Assembly: GCA_020035195.1 (NCBI GenBank)
Contig: JAIQBT010000058.1
Coordinates: forward strand, 1-45,686
Length of the DNA: 45,686 nucleotides
Direction of reading: 5' to 3'
Origin: Methylotenera sp.
GTDB taxonomy: Bacteria; Pseudomonadota; Gammaproteobacteria; Burkholderiales; Methylophilaceae
Below, piece by piece: positions 10,115 to 20,340 of the stretch. Within the stretch, counting starts at the first letter, position 1. Every line of letters begins with the position of its first letter. A model generated the notes under the pieces. The model was given only the letters and a program-made list of their open reading frames with translations, did not search any database and had not been told where the DNA came from. The translations under genes were made by a program, and so were the position numbers.

Positions 10115-11524
10115 CTAATGAAGAGCGGCATTCAGTCTAGCCAACACTTCATCTTTACCCAACAAAGCCATGACCTGATCTATGCTAGGCGACTGCGCTA
10201 TGCCCGTCAGTATCACACGCAGTGGCATGGCTAATTTAGGGAATTTTAATCCGTTAGTAGTCACTGCTGAGTCTATCGCCTGGTGTATGGTTTCAGCCTG
10301 CCAATCACAGCCATTTAAGGTGCTGGCTAAGGCCGCCAGCACAGGCTTAATTTCAGGCGTGAGGTGTTTTTCTAGCGCCACGGCATCCATGCTGGGGGGT
10401 TCGAAGAAATAGACTAGGCTATCGGCCAATTCGTTCAAGGTATTCACCCGCTCTTGGTATAAAGCCATGCTGGCGCATAATTTTTCCTCATCTGGTGCCA
10501 TAACACCGCGTTGCGCCAAACGTTGCACCAGGTCATTAAGCAGCGACTTAATGTCTGCCTGCTTAATGTAATGCGCATTCAACCAGTTGAGTTTTTCGGT
10601 ATTAAATTGCGCAGCCGATGGCGTGATGTGATCCAAATCAAACCACGACGCAAACTGTTGCTTGCTGAACACCTCTTCGTCACCGTGGCTCCAACCTAAT
10701 CTGGCCAAGTAATTGATGAGCGCTTCCGGCAGATAACCGTCTTCATGGTATTGCATGACGCTGACAGCACCATGGCGTTTGGATAATTTTTGCCCATCGC
10801 TACCCAATATCATGGACAAATGCGCGTATTGCGGCACTTGTATCGCGCCGTCTATGGCGGCCAAGGCTTGCAACATATTGATTTGGCGTGGGGTGTTGTT
10901 CACGTGATCGTCACCGCGTATGACTTGGGTAATGCCCATGTCGCTGTCGTCCACCACCACACAAAAGTTATAGGTGGGGGTGCCATCAGCACGGGCGATA
11001 ATCAAATCATCCAATTCGCTATTGGCGATTTCTATGCGGCCTTTAACCATGTCATCCCAAGCCACCACGCCGTCTTGCGGATTCTTAAAGCGTATCGCCG
11101 GGGCAATACCGGACGGTGGATTGGGCAATACTTTGCCTGCTTCTGGCCGCCATTTACCGTCGTAGCGTGGCTTTAATTTTTGTGCCATTTGTTGTTCACG
11201 CAAGGCATCTAACTCTTCCTTGCTGCTGTAACAATAATAAGCGCTGCCTGCCGCTAGCATGGTTTGCAGAACCGCTTTGTAACGGTCCATGCGCTGCATT
11301 TGATAAAACGGGCCTTGATCGTAATCCAAGCCCAGCCAATGCATACCATCCAATATAGCCTGCACAGCTTCTGGTGTGCTGCGCGCCACATCGGTGTCTT
11401 CTATACGTAAAATAAACTCACCGCCGTGCTTTTTAGCATAGGCCCAGGAAAATAAGGCGGTACGTGCGCCGCCTATGTGCAAGAAACCGGTGGGGCTGGG
11501 GGCAAATCGAGTACGAACTGTCAT
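10115..11524 (-). CDS. gltX: Glutamyl-tRNA synthetase
   Basis: TVRTRFAPSPTGFLHIGGARTALFSWAYAKKHGGEFILRIEDTD; KLSKRHGA motif; start taken at the internal MTVRTRF (11524). Confidence 0.97.
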   Translation of the reverse strand: MTVRTRFAPSPTGFLHIGGARTALFSWAYAKKHGGEFILRIEDTDVARSTPEAVQAILDGMHWLGLDYDQGPFYQMQRMDRYKAVLQTMLAAGSAYYCYSSKEELDALREQQMAQKLKPRYDGKWRPEAGKVLPNPPSGIAPAIRFKNPQDGVVAWDDMVKGRIEIANSELDDLIIARADGTPTYNFCVVVDDSDMGITQVIRGDDHVNNTPRQINMLQALAAIDGAIQVPQYAHLSMILGSDGQKLSKRHGAVSVMQYHEDGYLPEALINYLARLGWSHGDEEVFSKQQFASWFDLDHITPSAAQFNTEKLNWLNAHYIKQADIKSLLNDLVQRLAQRGVMAPDEEKLCASMALYQERVNTLNELADSLVYFFEPPSMDAVALEKHLTPEIKPVLAALASTLNGCDWQAETIHQAIDSAVTTNGLKFPKLAMPLRVILTGIAQSPSIDQVMALLGKDEVLARLNAALH

Positions 11525-11595
11525 AGTAAACAAGGCTTATAAATAATGGGCCATTTTACCATGACCGGGCACGCCACTGGCGACATAAAAGCAAC

Positions 11596-13014
11596 TTAGT
11601 TGGGCGCTTGCCAACCGCCGCCCAAGGCTTTAAATAAAGCCACCGTGGCCTGCAATCTAGCCTCACGCGCTTGCACAAAACTTAATTCAGCCGCGTGGTA
11701 AACACGCTGCGCATCAAGCACATCCAAATACGCCGAGTAACCCGACTGATAGCGGTGCATAGCAATCTCTAAAGCTTTTTTGGCGGCCAATTGGCTGTCC
11801 TTTAACGCCGATTCACGTGCTGCGTTTTGTCGCACCGCGACCAAGGCGTCATTGACTTCAGTGAACGCCGTTTGTATGGCTCGCTCGTAACTGGCTAAGG
11901 CTTGCTTTTGCTGTGCGCTGGCTTGATCCACTTGCGCGCCGCGCTTGCCCGAATCGAAAATCGGTAAATTCAAATTTAAACCACCGGTCCATATGCGCGA
12001 CGAAGCCTTCAGCACATCACTCAAGGCCAAACTTTCACCGCCCAGCGCGGCGGTGAGTGAAATGCTTGGGTACAAGGCCGCTTTGGCCACCCCTATATTG
12101 GCATTCGCAGCTATCAATTGCTGCTCCGCTTGGCGCACGTCCGGTCGCGCTTCCAATAAACTGGACGGCAAACCGGCAGGTGGTGTTGGCGCTACGGGCA
12201 AGCCGTCTAGGGCGGCCACCGCTATGCTTAAATCCAATTGACCGGTCAGCAAGGCCAGTTGGTGCAGGGTTTGCGCCCGCAGTTTATCGAGTTCAGCCAA
12301 CTGCGCCTTAAGGTTGGCGCTGGCCACTTCCGCTTGATGCACATCCAAACCTGACGCCACTCCACCTTCAAGCCGTCGGCGAGTTAAGGCCAAACTGTCT
12401 TCACGGGTTTTTAAGCTGGCGCTCGCTATGGCCAGTTGCGCATCCAAGCTACGCAACAGCCAATACTGCTGAGTGAGCAAACCGGTCAGCGATAAATCCA
12501 CGGTGGCTTTAGCATAGTGACTGGCTAGCGCCAGAGCGCGGGCAGATTCCTTAGCGCGGCGCAATTTGCCCCAAAAATCCAATTCAAAAGACGTGCCTAG
12601 TTGCGTGTTGAAATTGTTGCGCGGGTTCTCGCCAAAAACGGGAAAAGGCCCTGACTGCGTGACGCGCGTGCGGGTAGCCCTGGCATCTAGGTTGACACTA
12701 GGCAAGGTCTCCGCCCCTACTTCGCGCGCAGCCGCTTCGGCTTCTTCTATACGCGCCACTGCTTGCTTAATGTCGGCATTGTTTTCTTGCGCCAAACGCA
12801 CCAAATCATTAAGCCTTGGGTCTTGGAATAAAGTCCACCATGATGCCACCAGAGGGGTGGTGGCTGAGCCCGGATGGTCTTGTGCAAACTCAGCCGGCAC
12901 AGCCACCTTGGGGCGCTGATAATCCAAACCCAAGGGCGCGCAAGCCGCCATAGACAATACCAGCAATGACCATAGCCATAAGCGAGCAGCTGCAAGGATG
13001 TTTAAGCGCTTCAT
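11596..13014 (-). CDS. Outer membrane efflux lipoprotein (OprM/NodT family)
   Basis: Lipobox SMAACAPLG; LDYQRPKVAVPAEF...WWTLFQDPRLNDLVRLAQENN; overlaps RND gene by 4 nt. Confidence 0.93.
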   Translation of the reverse strand: MKRLNILAAARLWLWSLLVLSMAACAPLGLDYQRPKVAVPAEFAQDHPGSATTPLVASWWTLFQDPRLNDLVRLAQENNADIKQAVARIEEAEAAAREVGAETLPSVNLDARATRTRVTQSGPFPVFGENPRNNFNTQLGTSFELDFWGKLRRAKESARALALASHYAKATVDLSLTGLLTQQYWLLRSLDAQLAIASASLKTREDSLALTRRRLEGGVASGLDVHQAEVASANLKAQLAELDKLRAQTLHQLALLTGQLDLSIAVAALDGLPVAPTPPAGLPSSLLEARPDVRQAEQQLIAANANIGVAKAALYPSISLTAALGGESLALSDVLKASSRIWTGGLNLNLPIFDSGKRGAQVDQASAQQKQALASYERAIQTAFTEVNDALVAVRQNAARESALKDSQLAAKKALEIAMHRYQSGYSAYLDVLDAQRVYHAAELSFVQAREARLQATVALFKALGGGWQAPN

Positions 13015-16000
13015 GGCGTTTCCTTAGTGCTGGCTTGCAACGCTAACTGACCGTGGTGCCTGACGTGTTTGCCACTTAACCAAGTAAAGAACAGCGGGAT
13101 AAATATGGTCGCCACAAAAGTGGCCAGTAGCATGCCACCAAACACCCCTGTGCCCATGGAGCGCCGCGCTGCAGCCCCTGCACCAGTGGCTAGGACCAAG
13201 GGCACAATGCCTAAGACGAAGGCCATGGAGGTCATGACTATGGGTCTAAAGCGTAAGCGGGCCGCTTCTAAAGCCGCTTCAGCAACAGGCATGCCCTGCT
13301 CCATTTTTTGGCTGGCAAACTCAACGATCAATATGGCATTTTTAGCCGCCAAGCCTATCAAAGTAATCAAGCCAATTTGAAAGTAAATGTCATTTGGCAT
13401 GCCGCGCAGCAAGACCGCCAAGAAAGCGCCGGCCAAGGCAAACGGCACGGCCATGATCACAGCCAATGGCAGCGCCCATGTTTCGAATTGCGCTGCCAAT
13501 ATCAAGAACACCATGATGATGGCAAACCCAAAAGCAAACACAGCGGCCGAGCCGGTGCGTTTTTCTTGGTAGGCTTGCGCTGTCCAAGCAATTTGGTAGC
13601 CGTCAGGCAGGTTGCTAGCGGCGGTGCGCTCCACCGCCTTAATAGCATCCCCCGAACTCACCCCTGGCGCGCCGGCGCCAAACACCTTAGCCGACAGCAA
13701 GCCGTTGTAGCGTTCCAACTGTTCCGCACCCACCCGATTGCTCACCTTGCTTAAGGCCGACAAAGGGATCATGTTGCCGTTCGGAGCGCTGGCTGTGGCT
13801 TGACTGCGCACATAGACTTTACCTAAGTCCGCAGCCTGCATCCTAAACTGCGCCTCGGCCTGCAATTGCACGCGGTAGGTACGTCCATTTTTATTAAAGT
13901 CGTTGACGTAATACGAGCCCATGGTGCTTTGCAAGGTGGTGTAGATATCGGCAATGCGCACGCCTTGCGAAATCGCCTTGGCCTCGTCCACCTCAATGAG
14001 CAATTGCGGGACGGTGGGCCGGAAAAAGGTTTTTGGCGGCGTTAAGCTAGGATCCTTAGCCATGGCCTCCATCAAATTATTCATCACGGCCGCCAACTTA
14101 ATGGGGTCTGTATCGCGCTGGCTTTGTACGTAGACCTCAAAGCCAGCCGCTGCCCCCAAGCCCCTAATGGCCGGCGGATTAACCGCAAAAGCCAAGCCAT
14201 CGAGCTGACTCATGCCTATGCCAAACAATTTACCCACTATTTGGTCGGCGCTGGTTTCACGCAAACTCCAGTCCTTGAGTCGCACAAACATGGTCGCCGC
14301 ATTGGTTTTATTTGCCCCAGTGAGCAACTCCAAGCCGTTGACAGCAAACTCATGGGCTACGGCTGGGTCTTGAGCAATCGCTGCGCGTATGTTCTCCGTG
14401 GTTTTTGTGGTGCGACTTAAGGTGGCGCCATCTGGCATCACCACGATGGTCACCACATAACCTTGGTCTTCGGCCGGCACAAAACTACCAGGCACTTTCA
14501 TGAACAGAACGGCACATACCAGCAAAATACCGGCAAAGGCCAGACCACCGACCACTTTATGCTTAAGCGTCATGGCCACGGTTTGAGTGTAAAAATGCGA
14601 GAATCGACTGAAGCCCCGATTAAATGCCTGGAAGAAGCGATTTTCTGCCTGATGTTTCTGCAATATCATGGCGCACAGCGCCGGCGTTAAGGTTAACGCC
14701 ACCACCCCAGAAATAACTACGGCAATGGCTACCGTCACGGCAAACTGCCGGTACAACTCGCCGGCAATACCGCCTTGAAAAGCTACCGGCACAAACACCG
14801 CGCACAGCACCAAAACAATGGCAACCACCGCTGCAGACACTTGTTTGATGGATTTGATAGCGGCTGGTAAAGGGGCCAGATTCTCTTCACGCATTAAGCG
14901 TTCGGTGTTTTCCAATACCACGATGGCATCGTCCACCACGATACCTATGGCCAATATCATGGCGAACAAGGTGAGTAAATTGATGGAGAAGCCAAACAGG
15001 TATAAACCGGCAAAGGTGCCTATCAAGGAAATGGGTACCGCAATGATAGGTATCAAGGTGGCGCGCCAACTTTGTAAAAATAGGAAGACCACCAATACCA
15101 CCAAGACCAAGGCTTCAGCAAAGGTTTTAAACACTTCCTCTATGGTCGCTTTAACAAAATCGCTGGTGTCGTAAGGGATGGTATACACCATGCCCGCAGG
15201 GAAACGGGCTTGCAATTCCGCCATTTTTTCTTTGATGCCTTGCGCCGTATTTAAGGCATTGGCACCGCTTTGTAAAAAGATAGGAATGGCCACGCCAGGT
15301 TGACCGTCCAGCGCCGAGGTCACATTATAGCTTTGAGCACCCAACTCAATGCGAGCTACGTCTTTGAGATAAAGCATGCCACGAGGACCATCGGCCCGAA
15401 TAATGATGTTGCCAAACTCGGCGGGGTCTAGCAACCGACCCTTAGCACTAACGGTATAAACCAATTGCTGGCTGCTAGGTGCCGGCTCTTGGCCTATTTT
15501 ACCGGCCGCGTACTGGTTGTTTTGTGCGGCAATCGCGGCCGCAATGTCACTGCTACTGACGCCCAGTTGCGCCATGCGATCGGGGCGCAACCAAATGCGC
15601 ATGGCGTAATCTTGACCGCCAAATATAAGGGCATCGCCCACGCCTTTAATACGTTTTAATTCATCCAAGACATTTAAGGTAGCGTAATTACTGAGGTATA
15701 ACCTATCGTGCTTCAAGTCTTTAGACGTGAGCATGACCACCAACAGGATGTCATTGGATTTTTTCTGCACTATCACACCGTTGCGCCTAACGTCATCGGG
15801 CAACCTTGGGCTAGCGATGTTGACGCGGTTGCTGACATTAAAAGTGGCCTGATCCACATTGGTGCCGACTTCAAAGGTGGCGGTAATCACCAAGGTGCCG
15901 CTGGAATCGGCACTGGAATTGAAATACAAGAGATTGTCCACGCCGCTTAACTGCTCTTCTATTGGTCCTGCCACCGTTTTAGCCAAGGTATCGGCGCTGG

Positions 16001-16154
16001 CGCCAGGGTAGTTAGCGGTAATGGTAACGGTGGGTGGGGCAATTTGCGGGTACTGGGCGATGGGCAGCTTAAATGCCGCCGCCAAACCAGCCAGCACAAT
16101 AATGATGGACAGCACGGAAGCAAAAATCGGCCGGGTGATAAAAAACTTGGTCAT
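13011..16154 (-). CDS. RND multidrug efflux transporter (AcrB/MexF-type HAE1)
   Basis: 1047 aa; MTKFFITRPIFASVLSIIIVLAGLAAAFKLPIAQYPQIAPPTVTITANYPGASADTLAKTVAGPIEEQLSGVDNLLYF. Confidence 0.96.
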   Translation of the reverse strand: MTKFFITRPIFASVLSIIIVLAGLAAAFKLPIAQYPQIAPPTVTITANYPGASADTLAKTVAGPIEEQLSGVDNLLYFNSSADSSGTLVITATFEVGTNVDQATFNVSNRVNIASPRLPDDVRRNGVIVQKKSNDILLVVMLTSKDLKHDRLYLSNYATLNVLDELKRIKGVGDALIFGGQDYAMRIWLRPDRMAQLGVSSSDIAAAIAAQNNQYAAGKIGQEPAPSSQQLVYTVSAKGRLLDPAEFGNIIIRADGPRGMLYLKDVARIELGAQSYNVTSALDGQPGVAIPIFLQSGANALNTAQGIKEKMAELQARFPAGMVYTIPYDTSDFVKATIEEVFKTFAEALVLVVLVVFLFLQSWRATLIPIIAVPISLIGTFAGLYLFGFSINLLTLFAMILAIGIVVDDAIVVLENTERLMREENLAPLPAAIKSIKQVSAAVVAIVLVLCAVFVPVAFQGGIAGELYRQFAVTVAIAVVISGVVALTLTPALCAMILQKHQAENRFFQAFNRGFSRFSHFYTQTVAMTLKHKVVGGLAFAGILLVCAVLFMKVPGSFVPAEDQGYVVTIVVMPDGATLSRTTKTTENIRAAIAQDPAVAHEFAVNGLELLTGANKTNAATMFVRLKDWSLRETSADQIVGKLFGIGMSQLDGLAFAVNPPAIRGLGAAAGFEVYVQSQRDTDPIKLAAVMNNLMEAMAKDPSLTPPKTFFRPTVPQLLIEVDEAKAISQGVRIADIYTTLQSTMGSYYVNDFNKNGRTYRVQLQAEAQFRMQAADLGKVYVRSQATASAPNGNMIPLSALSKVSNRVGAEQLERYNGLLSAKVFGAGAPGVSSGDAIKAVERTAASNLPDGYQIAWTAQAYQEKRTGSAAVFAFGFAIIMVFLILAAQFETWALPLAVIMAVPFALAGAFLAVLLRGMPNDIYFQIGLITLIGLAAKNAILIVEFASQKMEQGMPVAEAALEAARLRFRPIVMTSMAFVLGIVPLVLATGAGAAARRSMGTGVFGGMLLATFVATIFIPLFFTWLSGKHVRHHGQLALQASTKETP

Positions 16155-16163
16155 GGCCGTGTC

Positions 16164-17345
16164 CTAGCTTGCTTTAGCTGCTACAGGGGACGTTTCTTGG
16201 TAAGGATGAGGTAGCACCTCCGCGCCTGGCCGCATTTTAATTAAATTATCCACAATGACTTGTTCACCAGCTTTTAAGCCACGCAAGACCACCCAAGATT
16301 GGCCTTGCCAGCCACCTTCAACGATGGGTCGAATGGCCGCCAGCACTTTGCCTTGCGAATTTTTTTCTGCCACAAACACGAACCTCCCTTGATCGCCGGT
16401 CAGCACGGCTGTTTGCGGCAACAAAAATACGCCTTTACGGCTACCGGTGGTCACACGCACGCGCACAAACTGCCCAGGCAACAATGTTTTATCGTCGTTG
16501 GCAAAACTGGCACGCAACTGCTGAGTTCCCAATTGCGGGTCTATGCTGCTGGCAGCAAAATTCAATTGGCCTTTTTGTGGGTACTCATGGCCGTTAGCTA
16601 AAATTAGATTCAATTGCTTGACCCGTGCGGGCGTCAAATAACCCCCAAGCAAAGCCAATTCACTGTCGGACAAGCTAAACCTCACCCATATTGGGCTGAT
16701 TTGGCAAACCTTAGTCAATAGACTGGTGTTGGCATTGACCAAAGCCCCTTCCGACAACTCGAAACGCCCCGCCATGCCAGACAAGGAGGAAGTCACGGTG
16801 GTGTAGGATAAATTTAACTGCGCCTCGCGCACATTGGCCTGAAATTGCGCCAGCGCTGCCCGTGCCATGCTGTTGTCCGATGCGGCATTGTCCGCCTCAC
16901 GCTGACTGACAGACTCCGTGGACAGCAAGCCTTTTAAACGCTGTGCCTCACGCTCGGTTTGCTCAACCCTGGCTTGCTGCTGGGCTAACTGGGCTTTTGC
17001 ATGGCTTAGTGCAATTTGAAAAGGGGCCGGGTCTATTAAAAATAAAGCTTGCCCTTGTTTGACCGGCGCACCCTCTTCGTACAATTTTTTCAGCACTATG
17101 CCTCCCACGCGCGGGCGTATCTCCACCTCTTTTGCCCCCTCGGTCTGCGCCACGGTCTCAGCACTGATGGGCACATTGGTGGCTTTCAGACTAAGCACAC
17201 CGACTGGCATGGCAGGCATCGCCATGCCATTGGCCGATGGGTCTTGCTTACCACAAGCGATCAAGCCAAAGCACAAGATTAGGCTAAGCGCCGAATGGCA
17301 TAAAAATGACGGCAGCCCAACTGCCGTCTTGGCGTTTGATGTCAT
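16164..17345 (-). CDS. RND periplasmic adaptor (AcrA/MexE-type)
   Basis: Lipobox LIACGKQ; VEIRPRVGGIVLKKLYEEGAPVKQGQALFLIDPAPFQ; operon with RND pump. Confidence 0.94.
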   Translation of the reverse strand: MTSNAKTAVGLPSFLCHSALSLILCFGLIACGKQDPSANGMAMPAMPVGVLSLKATNVPISAETVAQTEGAKEVEIRPRVGGIVLKKLYEEGAPVKQGQALFLIDPAPFQIALSHAKAQLAQQQARVEQTEREAQRLKGLLSTESVSQREADNAASDNSMARAALAQFQANVREAQLNLSYTTVTSSLSGMAGRFELSEGALVNANTSLLTKVCQISPIWVRFSLSDSELALLGGYLTPARVKQLNLILANGHEYPQKGQLNFAASSIDPQLGTQQLRASFANDDKTLLPGQFVRVRVTTGSRKGVFLLPQTAVLTGDQGRFVFVAEKNSQGKVLAAIRPIVEGGWQGQSWVVLRGLKAGEQVIVDNLIKMRPGAEVLPHPYQETSPVAAKAS

Positions 17346-17498
17346 GCTTCACTCCATGCGGCAGCGCCTGCCGCATTCATTAATTTAAAAATACCAGGTT
17401 TCATTTTTACACAAAATCCGCCCAGACGCACGGCTAAAACGCTTGTTAATTGGCGATTGTAGCGATACCATAAGCAAACATTAATGCTGGGAGGCATA

Positions 17499-17822
17499 GT
17501 GGAAATTCATACAGGCGAGATTTACGGTAAACAAACCGCGGCTAAATTTACCATGTATAACGTGCTAAAAGTGAGCAAAGCCATCGTCACCCTGCAAAAC
17601 ATAGACAACCCACTCAGTCTATTCGAAACCACCGCCGAAAAATTAGCCAACTCAGGTTACGTACGCATCAGCCAAACACCCTACATAGACTTGCAAGCCA
17701 GCACAGCGAAAAAACGCAAAGCCGCAAAAAAACCGACGCGCTGCCCACTGACTTTTGATTTTTTAGAAGAACGCGCAGACAGCCAACGCCCGGCGGCCAT
17801 CATGCCGGATTTATTTAATTAG
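17499..17822 (+). CDS. Hypothetical protein (~107 aa) with basic linker
   Basis: ORF 17484..17822; GTG at 17499 preceded by GGGAGG (17489-17494) is the better start; C-terminal basic stretch [14 protein letters not shown]. No family recognised. Confidence 0.5.
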   Translation: MEIHTGEIYGKQTAAKFTMYNVLKVSKAIVTLQNIDNPLSLFETTAEKLANSGYVRISQTPYIDLQASTAKKRKAAKKPTRCPLTFDFLEERADSQRPAAIMPDLFN

Positions 17823-19155
17823 CGCGCGGCGGACCGCCACGTAAATCGTGGCCATCGGCACTGTATATCTCCACCTCAACAAAATCACCCGGCGTCAATC
17901 CTTCAGCATCCTCTAAATACACCACGCCATCTATTTCTGGCGCGTCTGCTTTGGTTCGACCTATGGCTTCTACGTTGCCGTCCGCATCAGTGGCCAAGGC
18001 ATCCACCAACACCGTTTGCATGCTGCCCACTTTGCCTTGCAGTTTTGCCGCGCTAATGCGCTCTTGAACTTGCATGAAGCGGCTTAAGCGTTCTTGTTTA
18101 AGCTCTTCCGGCACTGGGTTCGCCAACGCATTGGCGGCAGCCCCATCGACGGCGGAATAGGCGAAACAACCAACGCGGTCTAATTGCGCCTCTTCTAAGA
18201 AATCCAACAGCATCTGGAAATCGTCTTCAGTCTCACCGGGGAAGCCGGCAATAAAGGTGCTGCGCACAGTAATGTCTGGGCAGATGTCACGCCAAGCCTT
18301 GATGCGCGCTAAATTGTTTTCCGCATGGGCCGGCCGCTTCATGGCTTTTAAGATACGCGGACTAGCATGCTGAAACGGCACGTCCAAATACGGCAGAATT
18401 AAGCCATCGGCCATTAAGGGAATTACTTCATCCACGTGCGGATACGGGTAGACATAGTGCAAGCGCGTCCATACGCCCAAGTCACTCAAACTCTGACACA
18501 ACTCGGTCATGCGCGTTTTGACCGGTCTGCCGTTCCAAAAACCGGGGCGGTATTTAACGTCAACGCCATAGGCCGAGGTGTCTTGAGAAATGACTAAAAT
18601 TTCAGAAACGCCCGCATTGACTAGGTTCTCTGCCTCGTTCAACACCTCACCTATAGGACGACTGACTAAATCACCACGCATGCTAGGTATGATGCAAAAA
18701 CTGCAGCGGTGATTGCAACCTTCGGAGATTTTTAAATAGGCGTAATGGCTAGGCGTTAAGCGTATGCCCTGAGCCGGCACCAAATCGACAAAAGGCTCAT
18801 GCAATTTGGGTAAATTGGCATGCACTGCCGCCATCACTTCTTCCAAGGCATGCGGGCCGGTCACGGCTAAAACACTGGGGTGAGCCGCTTCCACCACGCC
18901 TTTTTTAGCCCCTAGGCAACCGGTCACGATCACCTTACCGTTCTTTTTAATGGCTTCACCAATCGCGTCCAGCGATTCCTCTACCGCGCTATCAATGAAG
19001 CCGCAGGTATTGACCACGACCAAATCGGCATCCGCATAACTGCCTGAAATTTCATAGCCTTCTGCACGCAATTGGGTGAGAATACGCTCTGCATCTGAGC
19101 CGGCTTTGGGACAACCGAGTGAAACGAAGCCCACCTTAGGATTGGATAAACTCAT
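17815..19155 (-). CDS. rimO: Ribosomal protein uS12 methylthiotransferase RimO
   Basis: [30 protein letters not shown]; radical [18 protein letters not shown] region; start taken at MSLSNPK (19155). Confidence 0.96.
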   Translation of the reverse strand: MSLSNPKVGFVSLGCPKAGSDAERILTQLRAEGYEISGSYADADLVVVNTCGFIDSAVEESLDAIGEAIKKNGKVIVTGCLGAKKGVVEAAHPSVLAVTGPHALEEVMAAVHANLPKLHEPFVDLVPAQGIRLTPSHYAYLKISEGCNHRCSFCIIPSMRGDLVSRPIGEVLNEAENLVNAGVSEILVISQDTSAYGVDVKYRPGFWNGRPVKTRMTELCQSLSDLGVWTRLHYVYPYPHVDEVIPLMADGLILPYLDVPFQHASPRILKAMKRPAHAENNLARIKAWRDICPDITVRSTFIAGFPGETEDDFQMLLDFLEEAQLDRVGCFAYSAVDGAAANALANPVPEELKQERLSRFMQVQERISAAKLQGKVGSMQTVLVDALATDADGNVEAIGRTKADAPEIDGVVYLEDAEGLTPGDFVEVEIYSADGHDLRGGPPRAN

Positions 19156-19182
19156 GAACACTACCTATCGATAAATTAAATT

Positions 19183-19410
19183 ATGTACATCATTGCCATA
19201 GCTTGGCTATACCTAGTGACCTTGATGGCGGCTACTGAAGCCAGCCTAACCGCCGGCTTACTTACTTTTTTCTTTTACGGGCTATTACCCTGCGCGCTTT
19301 TGTTGTGGCTGCTTGGCGTCAAACACCGACGCCACATGCAGCACAAAAAAGCCTTACTCCAAGACGACGTGAACGATCCAGATGGTGGCCACACCGATAG
19401 AGATGAGTAA
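19183..19410 (+). CDS. Small membrane protein (75 aa), hypothetical
   Basis: Two hydrophobic segments and basic tail: MYIIAIAWLYLVTLMAATEASLTAGLLTFFFYGLLPCALLLWLLGVKHRRHMQHKK. Confidence 0.65.
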   Translation: MYIIAIAWLYLVTLMAATEASLTAGLLTFFFYGLLPCALLLWLLGVKHRRHMQHKKALLQDDVNDPDGGHTDRDE

Positions 19411-20247
19411 AATTTGCGCTAAAGTGGCCTTGAGTTCTGTGCGCTTATGCAAGCCAGGAATTAAATCGGCCACCGCCACATAGAGCAAACTGGACGCCGC
19501 TAAAGCCAAAATAATAGGCACCCAAGATTGCACGTATTGCAAGGCATAATAAGCCATCAAGCCACCGACCAAGGTGGCCACACTGGACACCAGGTTAAAA
19601 ATCAACGCTTGTTTTTTGCTGTATCCGGAATGCAGTAAGATTAAGAAATCGCCTACTTCCTGTGGGATTTCATGGGCAATAATGGCCAGGGCCGTCACCA
19701 CCCCCAATTTAATGTCGGCGGTAAATGCCGCCGCAATTAAAATCCCATCTATAAAATTATGAAAAGTATCGCCTATCATTATCATCAAGCCACTGCGGCC
19801 GCTGTCGTGGTTGTGCACATGGCCATGACTTAGTAAAACAGACGGCGCCTGATGCTGGGCTACCGCCTTGTATTTGGTATCACCCTGCTGCGCTTGGCCA
19901 GATTGACCTACAGAGCAATCTTGCTCGCTGTGCAAGGCATGCACTTCGCAGTGATCACCGTGACAATGTCGCCATATCACCAACTTTTCCAACACAAAAA
20001 ACACCAGCAAACCCAACAACAAGGTGGCCGACACTTTATCCACACTGCCGGCCAAACTAAAAGCGTGTGGCAATATTTCCAAGAAGACCGCACCCAGCAT
20101 AGCGCCTATGGCGTAACTCACCAGCATAGGCACCCAAGCCGAGCGTAAACTTAAGGCAAACAAAGCCGCCAATGCTACGCTGAGCAAGCCACCTAAAAAG
20201 GTGAAGCCTACGATGTAAGTCAGTACGGAGTAATCAGAAAAATGCAT
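19354..20247 (-). CDS. ZIP-family divalent metal transporter
   Basis: His-rich loop HCHGDHCEVHALHSEQDC...HGHVHNHD; GDTFHNFIDGILIAAAF and AIIAHEIPQEVGDFLIL, typical ZIP TM4/TM5 motifs. Confidence 0.92.
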   Translation of the reverse strand: MHFSDYSVLTYIVGFTFLGGLLSVALAALFALSLRSAWVPMLVSYAIGAMLGAVFLEILPHAFSLAGSVDKVSATLLLGLLVFFVLEKLVIWRHCHGDHCEVHALHSEQDCSVGQSGQAQQGDTKYKAVAQHQAPSVLLSHGHVHNHDSGRSGLMIMIGDTFHNFIDGILIAAAFTADIKLGVVTALAIIAHEIPQEVGDFLILLHSGYSKKQALIFNLVSSVATLVGGLMAYYALQYVQSWVPIILALAASSLLYVAVADLIPGLHKRTELKATLAQILLISIGVATIWIVHVVLE

Positions 20248-20340
20248 GAATGTGTATCAACCACTCTTAATATGAACGCACAAGCGCTGCTTGCATGGTC
20301 TCATTATAGTTTAGAAATGGCTGACTGACTCGCTAAATTG

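Noticed and set aside
10182-11358. Plus-strand ORFs inside gltX (including 128 aa at 10790..11176)
   Set aside because: Antisense shadows of a conserved housekeeping gene.
13069-15950. Multiple 60-148 aa ORFs opposite or out of frame in the RND transporter gene
   Set aside because: The 1047-aa RND ORF is unambiguous; the others are shadow ORFs.
11596-17345. RND efflux operon as a novel system
   Set aside because: Standard adaptor-pump-outer membrane factor arrangement; no unusual domains. Notable only for lack of an adjacent TetR/MarR/LysR regulator.
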